DNA from: a virus
Virus record (IMG/VR): IMGVR_UViG_3300036791_000256
Location: 1-48,413 of that record
DNA: 48,413 bases
Strand: one strand, 5' to 3'
Shown here: positions 25,132-32,432 of the stretch, in pieces
How the letters are laid out: every line of letters starts with the position of its first letter
How positions within the stretch are numbered: the stretch's first letter is position 1
Position numbers and translations under genes: made by a program
The notes under the pieces: generated by a model
Seen by the model: only the letters and a program-made list of their open reading frames with translations
Told to the model about the DNA's origin: nothing
The model's database searches: none

Positions 25132-25305
25132 TTAGTTTTCCTCATCGTGGAGTCGTTCCACGATGCGGCCGAAAGTATCCACTACGCTCTGGTTGCCCTT
25201 TACGTGGTTGTGGAGGTCCCGCGCCAATCTGATCGCGGTCTTTTTGTCTACGTACTTGAGCAGTATCTTGATGATCTGCTCGGTGGTGGTCCTGCTGGCA
25301 ACCAT
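25132..25305 (-). CDS. Small hypothetical protein (57 aa)
   Basis: Too short for most ORF cut-offs. Starts VASRTTTEQIIKILLKYVDKKTAIRLARDL and ends IVERLHDEEN, helical and charged. ATG 25305 with GGGGAGTAGCCA upstream, four bases below the stop of the HTH gene at 25309, so probably coupled. A 9-bp perfect hairpin (25143-25165) sits in its last codons. Confidence 0.65.
   Translation of the reverse strand: MVASRTTTEQIIKILLKYVDKKTAIRLARDLHNHVKGNQSVVDTFGRIVERLHDEEN
25143..25165 (-). repeat. Intragenic hairpin, 9-bp stem
   Basis: Arms CATCGTGGA and TCCACGATG with loop GTCGT, within codons for RIVERLHDE of the 57-aa gene. One of a series of coding-region hairpins on this strand. Confidence 0.75.
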
Positions 25306-25308
25306 TGG

Positions 25309-25506
25309 CTACTCCCCATTGTCTCTCTGCTTGTAGCCCGGCTCAGTCAGTTTGAGCGGAGCCAAGATTTCCTTCAAGGCCTCATTGACCCGACCGTGGT
25401 TGGATACCCCAAGGATCAATGCGATCTCCGCGTCACTCGTGCCGTAGATGACCTTGGCAGCGGCGGCCCGAATCTTTTCCTCAGGCGTCAATGTGGTTTT
25501 GGTCAC
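25309..25506 (-). CDS. Small HTH-like protein
   Basis: 65 aa from GTG 25506, with GGGAGAGAG upstream. TPEEKIRAAAAKVIYGTSDAEIALILGVSNHGRVNEALKEI has the helix-turn-helix spacing seen in small phage regulators (A-E-I-A-x-x-L-G-V-S-x-x-G-R-V). First gene below the pentanucleotide-periodic block, so its leader begins there. Confidence 0.65.
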   Translation of the reverse strand: MTKTTLTPEEKIRAAAAKVIYGTSDAEIALILGVSNHGRVNEALKEILAPLKLTEPGYKQRDNGE

Positions 25507-25550
25507 AGCTCTCTCCCTCTAGTATAAGCACAGTCTCCTTGGTATGAACT

Positions 25551-25585
25551 GGGCGCAGGGCCTTGGTCCTGCGCCCTTCTTTTTT
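25551..25585 (+). terminator. Rightward intrinsic terminator
   Basis: Perfect 9-bp stem (GGGCGCAGG at 25551-25559, loop of 8, CCTGCGCCC at 25568-25576) followed by TTCTTTTTTG. It acts on + strand transcripts, where no genes lie. The likely role is to stop late-operon read-through past 23.2 kb from running antisense through the early arm. Confidence 0.75.
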
Positions 25586-25589
25586 GCCC

Positions 25590-26796
25590 GCCCTGCCTTG
25601 CCCGGTTACGCAGGGCTCGGGAGCGCAGAGCACAGCACTGCCTTGCCTGCTATGCCATGTGGGGCTCCGCCACGCCTCGTTGCGCTACGAGTGCAGGGCT
25701 CGGCCTGCTGAGCTATGCCATGTGGGGCTCCGCCGTGCCTTGCCTGCCAAGCCCCGGCTCGCCTTGCCTTGCGATGGTGAGCCGTGCCATGCCTGCCTGC
25801 CAAGCTCCGTCTAGCTGGTTGAGGCCTGGCGTCGTCCTGCTTGGAACCGCCGTGCTCCGCCCGCTGAGCAGGGCAGGGATTGCCTGGCCGCGCCAAGCCA
25901 AGCTCCGCCTGCTATGGCTTCGTCTTGCTTTGCTCAGCCAGCTGAGACTTGCTGGGAATTTCGGCGGTCCGCCAAGCCCCGCATTGCCTGCTACGCTGTG
26001 CTCCGCAACGCTCAACCAAGTCCTGGAGAGCTAAGGGACGCCTGGCTGTGCCCGCCCAGCCTGGCCGAGCGATGCCCTGCAATGAGCCGCCCCGCACAGG
26101 ACAGCGTGACCTCGCATAGCCTGCTGCGCTGCGCTAGGTTTCGCTTCTGTTAGTTATGCTGCGCTTCGCCTGCAGTGGTATGCTGCGCTCAGAAGTGCCC
26201 AGTGACGCACAGCTCCTCCGGGTGGTCTGCGCCCTGCCCAGCCTCGCCCGCTTGGCCGTGGATAGCCCCGCACTGCTCGACCACGTCGAGAGTTGCTGGG
26301 CTCTGGTTTGCATAGCCAGCTTTGCTCTGCACCGACTTGCTGGGGATCGGCTACGCCACGCCCTGCCCAGTGCGGACATGCCATGCCAAGCCTGCATTGC
26401 CATGCCTAGCTTGGCTGAGCCTAGAGTGGCTCGAGCTCGCCATGCGTCGTGCCGCCACGAGGAGCAGTGGTTCGCCTGGCCCGCTGGGCTCCGCTAGGAT
26501 CGGCTTGGCCCAGTGGACAGGGCTTTGCTTTGCTCGGCCCGCTATGCCCGGGTGTGCCGCGCTGCGTAGCTGCTCGACACTGCTAGGCCTCGCATGGCTA
26601 GGTACGCTCAGCTGGGCCTGCCGAGAGTAGCTGCGTCGTGTCGGGACCGGCTAGTCATGGCTTGGCCTGCCGTGCTCGGATGTGCATTGCTCCGCTTGGC
26701 CTCTCATACTTAGCTGCGCTAAGCCCGCTGTGCTCTGGTTTGCCTAGATTGGCCATGCCCTGCGAAGACCTGCTGGGTGACGCCGCGCTCCGCCTG
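25590..26796. repeat. Degenerate pentanucleotide-periodic block (NNNGC)n
   Basis: About 1.2 kb without a credible gene. GC dinucleotides recur every 5 nt with occasional one-base drift; for example, from ~25737 successive pentamers read cttgc ctgcc aagcc ccggc tcgcc ttgcc. On the - strand the unit is GGCNN-like. An exact 23-nt copy occurs at 25649-25671 and 25712-25734. All six frames give ORFs of biased composition (Ala/Arg/Cys/Pro/Leu/Trp), as expected of the periodicity, so I do not call genes here. It lies between two early genes and would be transcribed leftward. Confidence 0.75.
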
Positions 26797-27048
26797 CTAC
26801 GTCCTCCTTTCCCTCCTCCACAGCCTCCACCCGGTGGTAATCTGCTCAGCCCTCGGGTTGGCCTCTAGCCACCTCCGCTCCCGCAGGGACGGCAGCCTCA
26901 TCCCCCCGGGAGAGTGGTTGTCGAACACGCCCCAGCAGCCGCAGTGCACGCACAGGCTGTAGTCCCCGTTGGAATGCGTGGTCCTAGTCACGAGGTCTAC
27001 GTGCCGCCCGTGCCTCGCGGCGCAGTGCGGGCAGCGGGTCTGGCTCAC
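26797..27048 (-). CDS. Zinc-ribbon protein
   Basis: 83 aa from GTG 27048, which overlaps the upstream stop as GTGA; a longer in-frame start (27093) would intrude on the neighbour. Two Cys pairs, RCPHC near residue 6 and CVHCGC near 32, form a four-Cys zinc ribbon. A basic C-terminus (WRLWRRERR) follows. A nucleic-acid-binding role is likely but unproven. Last gene before the pentanucleotide block. Confidence 0.65.
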   Translation of the reverse strand: MSQTRCPHCAARHGRHVDLVTRTTHSNGDYSLCVHCGCWGVFDNHSPGGMRLPSLRERRWLEANPRAEQITTGWRLWRRERRT

Positions 27049-27485
27049 GCGTCCTCCTTCCTCTTCTTGGCTGCCGCCTCGAGCTCCCTCCACACCCTGC
27101 GCAGCTCCCTGAGGCTCTCATACTTCTCCTTTAGTCTGTTCAGCTCGGCGAGCGCGTCCCCGAGCATGACGTCGTACAGGGTCTTGTTGCCCAGGATGTC
27201 CTTGACGTCCCGGTAGCCGCCCCCCTTCTTGCTGCGGTCGATGGACAGCGAGTAGAACCGTCTGGTCCGCTCACCTATGGTTATCTCCAGGGTGATGATG
27301 ATCCGGCGGATCTGGTTGAGCCTGTGCTCCCGCCCAGCCGTCCGGTCATTCCACTCCAGCTCCGCGGCCCACGCGGACTTCTTGTGCCGCTCCGCCCAGC
27401 CCAAGATTTCTTCTGCGGTGACCAACTCCCGGTCACCCTTGATCTGGAGGAGCTCGGCCTCCAATTGGCTGCTGCGATCGCTCAT
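27045..27485 (-). CDS. Conserved hypothetical phage protein
   Basis: 146 aa, charged and helical. AWAAELEWNDRTAGREHRLNQIRR and GERTRRFYSLSIDRS followed by a Gly-rich turn are features I have seen in uncharacterised proteins of Rhizobiales phages and prophages. The C-terminal 40 residues are a likely coiled coil (LNRLKEKYESLRELRRVWRE). Coupled to the downstream zinc-ribbon gene. Confidence 0.65.
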   Translation of the reverse strand: MSDRSSQLEAELLQIKGDRELVTAEEILGWAERHKKSAWAAELEWNDRTAGREHRLNQIRRIIITLEITIGERTRRFYSLSIDRSKKGGGYRDVKDILGNKTLYDVMLGDALAELNRLKEKYESLRELRRVWRELEAAAKKRKEDA

Positions 27486-27507
27486 GTTTCCTCCATTTGA
27501 AAAACTA

Positions 27508-28242
27508 TCAATTCATTTTGACTTCGAAAGTCCCCTTGCCGGTCCCCCCGCTCATCTTGCTGAACGGTCGCCCTGCCCCGATGCCCACCTGCCACCCAGC
27601 CCTCGCGAGCAGGTTGAGGATGTCCTGGGCGTGGAACACGTCGTCGTCCCAGGTGATCTCGAAGGTCGCGGACCACTTCACGAACATCGCCCTGGCCGCG
27701 AGGTCGGTGGAGCCCTGGCCGACCTTGACCCGCTCGATGTGCATCTGGGGCTTGCCGTTGATACGAACAAGTGGCTCGAGGTTCTCTTTGTCGAGACCTT
27801 GTTCTTGTACGAAGATGCACATCTTGGCCCGGGTCATGTCCATCTCGGTCAGGCGGCACGCGTCGATCATCGCGTTCCTCAGTGCGGTGCAAGGGATGCC
27901 GTTCCAGCCCTCCTGGGCGATGTGCATGGAGTTGCGGTAGACCCGGTCGAAGTCCTTCGGTGGCTTGGCCTTGCGGGTCCGCTTGGCCGCGCTGCCCGCC
28001 TTCTGGGTCTCCATCATCTTGTCCCGGTTCTCGGATGAGAAGCGGTTCTGGAGGTACGGGGCCTTGCCGATGATCGTAACGGTGGCCGTGGCCAGCTTGG
28101 GCGGCGTGATCACCACCTTCTTCTGCTCCTTGATCTCGGCGGCACTCTTGGTCCTCAGTTGTTTGACGTTGTCATGCTTGAAGGTCTCGATGTGCTCGGC
28201 CACGTCGGCGGACAGGGCCGCAGTCTTTTTTCTTGGTGCCAT
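27508..28242 (-). CDS. Conserved hypothetical phage protein (replication-region type)
   Basis: 244 aa from ATG 28242; AGGAG then sits 7 nt upstream, whereas ATG 28248 would be too close. Contains VTIIGKAPYLQNRFS, KAKPPKDFDRVYRNSMH, GIPCTALRNAMIDACR, MTRAKMCIFVQ, and a C-terminal LLARAGWQVGIGAGRPFSK. This combination belongs to a widespread family of uncharacterised phage proteins often near recombination genes. A basic Lys/Ala-rich N-terminus precedes it. A bulged hairpin is built into codons at 27765-27804. Confidence 0.7.
   Translation of the reverse strand: MAPRKKTAALSADVAEHIETFKHDNVKQLRTKSAAEIKEQKKVVITPPKLATATVTIIGKAPYLQNRFSSENRDKMMETQKAGSAAKRTRKAKPPKDFDRVYRNSMHIAQEGWNGIPCTALRNAMIDACRLTEMDMTRAKMCIFVQEQGLDKENLEPLVRINGKPQMHIERVKVGQGSTDLAARAMFVKWSATFEITWDDDVFHAQDILNLLARAGWQVGIGAGRPFSKMSGGTGKGTFEVKMN
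27765..27804 (-). repeat. Intragenic hairpin, interrupted 12-bp stem
   Basis: Outer arms GAACAAG and CTTGTTC, inner arms CTCGA and TCGAG, separated by a small asymmetric internal loop. It lies in codons for EQGLDKENLEPLV, which use A/T-ending synonymous codons (GAA, CAA, CTT, GTT) not typical of this gene. Confidence 0.6.
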
Positions 28243-28274
28243 TTTCATACTCCTGGTTTGTGTGGACGTGATAC

Positions 28275-28314
28275 AAAAGTGGGACGGGCCAGTCCACGGT
28301 TCTGCCCGCCCCAC
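28275..28314 (-). terminator. Leader hairpin with U4 tail (terminator or attenuator)
   Basis: An 11-bp stem with one G-U pair in leftward RNA (arms 28304-28314 and 28279-28289), followed by UUUU at 28278-28275. It lies 33 nt before the start at 28242 in a 123-nt gap, so it may terminate or attenuate transcription between the two genes. Confidence 0.55.
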
Positions 28315-28365
28315 TCCTCGACCCAGCGCTACAGGAGACCAGGCTGCGCCGGGCGAAGCCTTTAC

Positions 28366-28788
28366 TTAACGAAGTACATTCCGCATTTTTACTTTTTGGC
28401 TTGCATCACTAAAGTGAGCGAGCCGCTCGATGCGATCGGCCTGCTCAGGATTGGAGATGTAGCCACCACAGTCACAGGAGAACTCGTGGAGCTCGCCCTG
28501 GGTCAGCTCGAAGAACCCCATGACATCGAGCAGGGTGCTCTGCCTAGAGAGACCCTGGGCGTTGAACGTGGAGTCAGCCACGGCCAGAGTGAAAGCGCTC
28601 GTGGCCAGGACGTTCAGGACGCGGATGCGATCCAGCTCGCACGGCCTCAGGTACTCGAGGCCGTGGAAGAGGGTCAGGTCGCCGGGATAGTACCCACGAA
28701 CCAACTCCGCCCAGTGAGTGAGCCTCTTCCTCTTGGTCATCCGAACAGGAATGGCAACGGCAAACGCCTCTGCGTCTTGGTGCTTCAT
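28366..28788 (-). CDS. Hypothetical protein
   Basis: 140 aa. Basic start (RMTKRKRLTHWAELVRGYYPGDLTLFHGL), then LRPCELDRIRVLNVLATSAFTLAVADSTFNAQGL, and a C-terminal Cys pair in FSCDCGGY. Not recognised beyond a general likeness to uncharacterised phage proteins. The leader AACCAAGGAAAGGACTAGCAT resembles others in this arm. Confidence 0.6.
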   Translation of the reverse strand: MKHQDAEAFAVAIPVRMTKRKRLTHWAELVRGYYPGDLTLFHGLEYLRPCELDRIRVLNVLATSAFTLAVADSTFNAQGLSRQSTLLDVMGFFELTQGELHEFSCDCGGYISNPEQADRIERLAHFSDASQKVKMRNVLR

Positions 28789-28863
28789 ATGCTAGTCCTT
28801 TCCTTGGTTGGCGGCTGGTTAACTTCCGCGAGACCAGTGCCGCCATTGCTGGCCCCGAAGCTC

Positions 28864-29262
28864 TTACTCTGCGTCCGTCGGTAGCTCTGCGAGCTCCGGG
28901 GCGTGGTCTGGGTCATCAACGGCTAGGTCCTCGGGCCACTCCAGTTCGAGCCCCTCCATCTCCATCTCCTGCCACGCGTCCCTGAGCTCAGCGGCCGCCT
29001 GGCCCTTGTCTCCATCCCGCCACTTCTCGGACCTCTCGTCGAACTCGCCCTCGAGCCGGGTGGCGACACTCTCGGCGAACTCCTTGGCCTCGCCCGCGGC
29101 CTCGTTGTACTTCTCTATGGCCTCTACGACCGGCGCCCTCAGCCTGGACGCCCCCTCGTTGTAGGCGTCGACGGCCTGGTCAATCTCCGACCACATCTTC
29201 TCCAACTTCTCGACGTGCTGGTCTCTCAGCTCCAGCTCCTGCTTGCTCAACTTGAATGCCAC
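28864..29262 (-). CDS. Acidic coiled-coil hypothetical protein
   Basis: 132 aa, very acidic. Long amphipathic helix from residue 5 to ~100 (SKQELELRDQHVEKLEKMWSEIDQAVDAYNEG), then a Glu/Asp/Pro tail ending LPTDAE. Three bases from the upstream gene's region (29265), so part of the same tight operon. Possibly an ssDNA mimic or scaffold; no real evidence for function. Confidence 0.65.
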   Translation of the reverse strand: MAFKLSKQELELRDQHVEKLEKMWSEIDQAVDAYNEGASRLRAPVVEAIEKYNEAAGEAKEFAESVATRLEGEFDERSEKWRDGDKGQAAAELRDAWQEMEMEGLELEWPEDLAVDDPDHAPELAELPTDAE

Positions 29263-29264
29263 GC

Positions 29265-29468
29265 TCAGTCTCCCTCTTTCTGGTTGATGATTTGCCTCAG
29301 GGCGAGCAGCAGCCTGGCGTCGCCCAGTGCCTTTCTGATCGTGCGATTGGATATTCCGGGAAACTTGGCCCGCATGACCGAGGCCAAGTTTCCTCCAAGG
29401 TACTTGATCGTGACCAGTTCTACCGCGAACCTGGTCACCTCCCTGTAGTCGTGGGGGCCTCCCTTCAT
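29265..29468 (-). CDS. Small hypothetical protein
   Basis: 67 aa. YREVTRFAVELVTIKYLGGNLASVMRAKFPGISNRTIRKALGDARLLLALR reads as three or four helices, with FPGISNRTIRKAL resembling an HTH recognition segment. ATGA overlap with the upstream gene. A DNA-binding role is possible. Confidence 0.6.
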   Translation of the reverse strand: MKGGPHDYREVTRFAVELVTIKYLGGNLASVMRAKFPGISNRTIRKALGDARLLLALRQIINQKEGD

Positions 29469-29935
29469 AGTCCAGTCGCCTTCAGCATCTTGACCATGAG
29501 TTCGGTCTCCCGCTCATTCATGCGGTGGTCCCTGACCTCCGGCCACTCCCACGTGACCTCATCCCCGAAGGCCCGCTGCGGCCTGACCACCTCTCCAGTC
29601 TCTATGGCGTACTCAACCTCCCGCACGTCCCGGTAGAACATGACCGGTGGCTTGTGGTTGACCGAGACGGTCTCGCCACTCACGTCGGTGGCGTAGATTA
29701 CGGCGCCGCCCTCGTAGAGGTGGTTGCCGATACTGAAGTAGCGGCCCTGGTCGCCCATGAACAAGCCCGCCTCGTAGACCACGATGTTGAAGCTGTCTCC
29801 ATTCTTGAATATGTAGAGCATTCCGTGGTCCACCTGGTGGGGTACCAGCCCGACCCGCTCGTAGACGTCGGTGAGCTCACCGGCCTCGACGATCTCCACG
29901 CTGGCCCTCCTGGGGTCGATCGCAATAAAGTTCAT
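29465..29935 (-). CDS. Hypothetical protein
   Basis: 156 aa. Begins MNFIAIDPRRASVEIVE and contains YERVGLVPHQVDHGMLYIF and EAGLFMGDQGRYFSI. The order (ID-x-x-x-x-x-V, then a small loop, then helix) recalls phage proteins of the DUF3846 kind in a general way. The conserved-looking Gly/Phe segments suggest a real folded protein. Function unknown. Confidence 0.6.
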   Translation of the reverse strand: MNFIAIDPRRASVEIVEAGELTDVYERVGLVPHQVDHGMLYIFKNGDSFNIVVYEAGLFMGDQGRYFSIGNHLYEGGAVIYATDVSGETVSVNHKPPVMFYRDVREVEYAIETGEVVRPQRAFGDEVTWEWPEVRDHRMNERETELMVKMLKATGL

Positions 29936-29949
29936 TCTCTCTCCTCCTC

Positions 29950-30069
29950 TCAGTTCATCCAGCTAGCGATCTGCCAGACTAATCCAATGACGATGACTGC
30001 CACGCCGATGGCGGTCACGACCGTCGGTCCATACTCACTCATCACGGGTCTCCTCCTCCAGTAGGTCAT
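29950..30069 (-). CDS. Single-TM micro-protein
   Basis: 39 aa from ATG 30069 (ATGA overlap with the upstream stop); an internal ATG at 30042 with a perfect GGAGGAG would give 30 aa (MSEYGPTVV...). One membrane segment, VVTAIGVAVIVIGLVWQIASW. Both starts may be used. Unknown function; similar micro-proteins occur elsewhere in the arm. Confidence 0.6.
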   Translation of the reverse strand: MTYWRRRPVMSEYGPTVVTAIGVAVIVIGLVWQIASWMN

Positions 30070-30284
30070 TCCTTCCTCTCCTCCTCTACGATGTGCAGCG
30101 CGCTGGCCGCGGTGCGCGTGCCCCCATTCAGCATATTCACAGCGGTCATTGCCTGGGTGATCGACGGCACCGAGAACAGCCTCTGGAACTGGTGGTAGCC
30201 GTCCCGGTTGATCAGCCACTGGCCTATGTCGTATCGCTTCTCAAACATCTTCAGATACGTGTGGGTCATTCCCTTATGCTCCAT
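30066..30284 (-). CDS. Small hypothetical protein
   Basis: 72 aa. YDIGQWLINRDGYHQFQRLFSVPSITQAMTAVNMLNGGT, helical, with a Glu-rich end. Overlaps the upstream Cys-cluster gene by 19 nt and the downstream micro-gene by 4 nt. Not recognised. Confidence 0.6.
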   Translation of the reverse strand: MEHKGMTHTYLKMFEKRYDIGQWLINRDGYHQFQRLFSVPSITQAMTAVNMLNGGTRTAASALHIVEEERKE

Positions 30285-30733
30285 TGCATCCCTCGCTCGT
30301 CGGGCTCAGTCATCTGGACCTCTCGCTCTCCGTACCTGTCGATCATCATCTTGCTCGTCGACGCCGGCGGTCCCACGACCACCGATAGTCCTCCCTCAAC
30401 CATCCTGTCTATCATCCATTTAGCCGCTCCCCTCCTCCACGCGTCCGGGTGGCCGGGCATGACCGTCCCGGAGATCAGCCCATCCTTGGTGGTCGCGCTG
30501 AACACCACCTTGCACTTGTCTGGCCTGGCCTCCTCTGGGAGACCTCCTTCGATGTGCCCGTGGCTCTCCAGCCAGATGCATGTGAACTCAGAGCACACCT
30601 TTGGCCTCTTGTCATAGATCGTGCAGCCCACGCCGATCGCGCAGTGCTGGCACCACTTCCCAGCCGGCTTCTTGAACTCCGGGATGACGAACACCCGGCA
30701 GCACGCCGTGCAGCTCCCGCACTTGCCACCCAT
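30266..30733 (-). CDS. YkgJ-like Cys-cluster protein (putative metal-binding)
   Basis: 155 aa from ATG 30733, preceded by AAAGGAGG. The N-terminus GGKCGSCTACC gives C5-x2-C8-x2-C11-C12, followed by W-C-x2-C near 33, GCTIYDKRPKVCSEFTC. This is the YkgJ/UPF0153 pattern, thought to bind zinc or an Fe-S cluster. The C-terminal 80 residues are extra. Role in phage unknown. TGATG junction with the upstream gene. Confidence 0.75.
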   Translation of the reverse strand: MGGKCGSCTACCRVFVIPEFKKPAGKWCQHCAIGVGCTIYDKRPKVCSEFTCIWLESHGHIEGGLPEEARPDKCKVVFSATTKDGLISGTVMPGHPDAWRRGAAKWMIDRMVEGGLSVVVGPPASTSKMMIDRYGEREVQMTEPDERGMQWSIRE

Positions 30734-30939
30734 CACGCCTCCTTTCTGGCCGGGGTCTCGTCGATCATGCATATCACCTCGGTGAGCCGCAGCTGGTACT
30801 CCAGGGCTACGTTGCCCAGGGCCTCGGTCACCCTGGGATTGCTCATCTCGCCCAGGAAGGCGAAGATCGCCACCCTGACCACCCGGCTCTGGGCCTCGCT
30901 CAGCTCCTGGTCGTTGATCGTGATCTTCGCCTCTCTCAT
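30733..30939 (-). CDS. Small hypothetical protein
   Basis: 68 aa from ATG 30939 with AGGAG 6 nt upstream; the open frame extends further but through the leader hairpin. REAKITINDQELSEAQSRVVRVAIFAFLGEM and a helix ending ICMIDET. Not recognised. Confidence 0.55.
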   Translation of the reverse strand: MREAKITINDQELSEAQSRVVRVAIFAFLGEMSNPRVTEALGNVALEYQLRLTEVICMIDETPARKEA

Positions 30940-30956
30940 CTCAATCTCCTCAAAGA

Positions 30957-30986
30957 GGATGCACTGGGCTAATTCCCAGCGCATCC
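30957..30986 (-). promoter_or_regulatory. Leader hairpin, 12-bp stem
   Basis: Arms GGATGC..CTGGG and CCCAG..GCATCC with one G-U pair in leftward RNA and a 6-nt loop. It fills the 57-nt gap before the ribosome site of the gene at 30939. Different from the six-copy two-hairpin element. No U-tract, so not an obvious terminator. Confidence 0.6.
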
Positions 30987-30996
30987 TAGTCAAATT

Positions 30997-31536
30997 CTAA
31001 GCCACATTGTTGATCTGTCCGAGGACCTCTCGGGCCATCTGCGATGCAGCAGTGAACATGGCTGCGGCAGCACGCCACTTGCGATGCTGTGTTGAAGTCA
31101 AGTTGGCAGTAGTCCCAGCCGCCGCGTCTAGTGCGGCCGCCTCATGCTCGGCCATTGAAGCAATGGTTTTGCACGAGGAGACAGCGCCAGCCTGAAGACT
31201 TTGCTTGGAAACTTCAGATCGCATGGCCGGACTGTTGCCTTCGAGCATCACAGGGAAGTACCTGCGATGCTCATCCACAGTCCTATTCCCTTTTCTAGCA
31301 TGAGGGATCGTCCAGCCATAGTGCTCGGCGTGCTTACGCACGTGGCACATCGTGTTGTTCACTACGAAGAACGAGAGTTTTTTTCCAGCGGTCTTCGACA
31401 TGCGATCCGCAATTTCTTCGTAGTTGTTTGCTGGGCGCGGATAGATTGCGTCCCACAGAGCATAGGCGTAGCGGGCTTCCTTGAACCGTTGTCCGCCTCC
31501 TCCACCTCCTCCATTGATGACCCGGAGCTCAGGCAT
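30997..31536 (-). CDS. Hypothetical protein with Gly run
   Basis: 179 aa. PELRVINGGGGGGGQRFKEARYAYALWDAIYPRPANNYEEIADRMSKTAGKKLSFFVVNNTMCHVRKHAEHYGW: a flexible Gly start, then a helical domain with an HTH-like middle. The C-terminal half is Ala/Thr-rich. Its coding is more AT-tolerant than its neighbours. Overlaps the upstream gene by 8 nt. Possible DNA-binding protein. Confidence 0.6.
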   Translation of the reverse strand: MPELRVINGGGGGGGQRFKEARYAYALWDAIYPRPANNYEEIADRMSKTAGKKLSFFVVNNTMCHVRKHAEHYGWTIPHARKGNRTVDEHRRYFPVMLEGNSPAMRSEVSKQSLQAGAVSSCKTIASMAEHEAAALDAAAGTTANLTSTQHRKWRAAAAMFTAASQMAREVLGQINNVA

Positions 31537-32359
31537 GTTTCTTCACCTCCGTGATGTTGTGCACATTAGACTTCCCCGAGAGGAGGTTCTTGATGTGCGT
31601 TGCCGAGGCAATGATCTGATCACAGTCCTCGATGAAGCTGGCGGAAAAGTCCTCGTTGATCCGTCCCTTCATAGTTCGCAGCTGGGCCAGAGTGTCCTTG
31701 AGTGTCTCGACGACCTGGCTTAGGTCTGCGTCGATCTCCATATGGTTTGCGGAATTTCGCAACTCACTGTCAGATGGCTTGAAGGCACCAGCCTTGGTCT
31801 TGGGCATCCCCTCGAGTCGCTCTGCCTCCTCTCTCGCCTCCCTCGCCTCCTTGATGGTGGAGGCGTTCTTCATCCGCTCGACCGCCTTACCGTGCTCGCG
31901 CAAGCGGGCACGCTCGCCGATCTCCCGGTACTGCTGGGCCTTCTCCCTGATCACAACGATTGGGATGATGCTCCAACGACCACCCTTCTCCTTCTGCTTG
32001 GTGGTCTTCAGTATCCACCTTAGGCAGTCTGGGTTGTTGGCCTCTCCGTGGCCGTAGAAGCTGAGCCCGTCTACGCGATCAGCCTTCTTGAAGGTGATCG
32101 CGATGTCGCGAATTTGGCGCAGGGTATTTGCCTCATAGGTGATGCCCTGAGCCTTGAGCTCACGTGCCGCGACATCGAGCGTAGCGTTGCCGCCATTGCG
32201 AGCTCTAGTTCTCATGCCAGATGTCTGGCATGAGGCTTCTTCTCCGCAGTCCTTGATCAGGGCGTCGCCCAGTATCCACAGGCGATCGTCTGCATTCCTC
32301 TGCGCCTCGGCGAGCTTGGTAGCCGCCGCGACGACATTGGGACAGTGTAATCTAGCCAT
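31529..32359 (-). CDS. Hypothetical protein, possible DNA-binding
   Basis: 276 aa. Start HCPNVVAAATKLAEAQRNADDRLWILGDALIKDCG, then an ITYEANTLRQIRDIAITF segment resembling an HTH with recognition helix. A Lys/Arg-rich middle, a coiled coil (REKAQQYREIGERARLREHGKAVERMKN) and a C-terminal helix bundle follow. Follows structured element D at 32378-32431. An 11-bp perfect hairpin lies in its early codons (32211-32234). Layout somewhat like ParB-type or replication regulators; uncertain. Confidence 0.6.
   Translation of the reverse strand: MARLHCPNVVAAATKLAEAQRNADDRLWILGDALIKDCGEEASCQTSGMRTRARNGGNATLDVAARELKAQGITYEANTLRQIRDIAITFKKADRVDGLSFYGHGEANNPDCLRWILKTTKQKEKGGRWSIIPIVVIREKAQQYREIGERARLREHGKAVERMKNASTIKEAREAREEAERLEGMPKTKAGAFKPSDSELRNSANHMEIDADLSQVVETLKDTLAQLRTMKGRINEDFSASFIEDCDQIIASATHIKNLLSGKSNVHNITEVKKHA
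32211..32234 (-). repeat. Intragenic hairpin, 11-bp stem
   Basis: Arms CTCATGCCAGA and TCTGGCATGAG with a 2-nt loop, in codons for CQTSGMRT of the 276-aa gene. Confidence 0.75.
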
Positions 32360-32377
32360 TTCAATTTCCTTCCTTGT

Positions 32378-32431
32378 GGAGCTGGATTGCTCCGTTGAGC
32401 GCAGGATGACCTGCGCTCCGTCGGAATAATC
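32378..32431 (-). promoter_or_regulatory. Two-hairpin intergenic RNA element, copy D
   Basis: Leftward RNA order: 5' arm GATTATTCCG (32431-32422), 9-bp hairpin GAGCGCAGG (97/118 pair), 3' arm CGGAGCAATC, then GCTCC. The 3' arm can pair with the 5' arm or form GGAGC/GCTCC. Starts two bases below the TGA of the zinc-ribbon gene at 32433 and ends about 18 nt before the ATG at 32359. Confidence 0.75.
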
Positions 32432-32432
32432 C

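Noticed and set aside
25590-26796. Long ORFs in all six frames of the pentanucleotide block
   Set aside because: Composition follows the 5-nt rhythm, frames are equally open on both strands, and ribosome sites and domains are absent.
28810-28844. Hairpin in the 75-nt gap upstream of 28788 (GGCGGC/GCCGCC with bulge)
   Set aside because: GC-rich and interrupted; weaker than the other leaders and may be chance, so not listed as a feature.
28574-28846. 90-aa - strand ORF overlapping the gene at 28366-28788
   Set aside because: Different frame, Arg-rich shadow composition, weaker ribosome site than the 140-aa frame.
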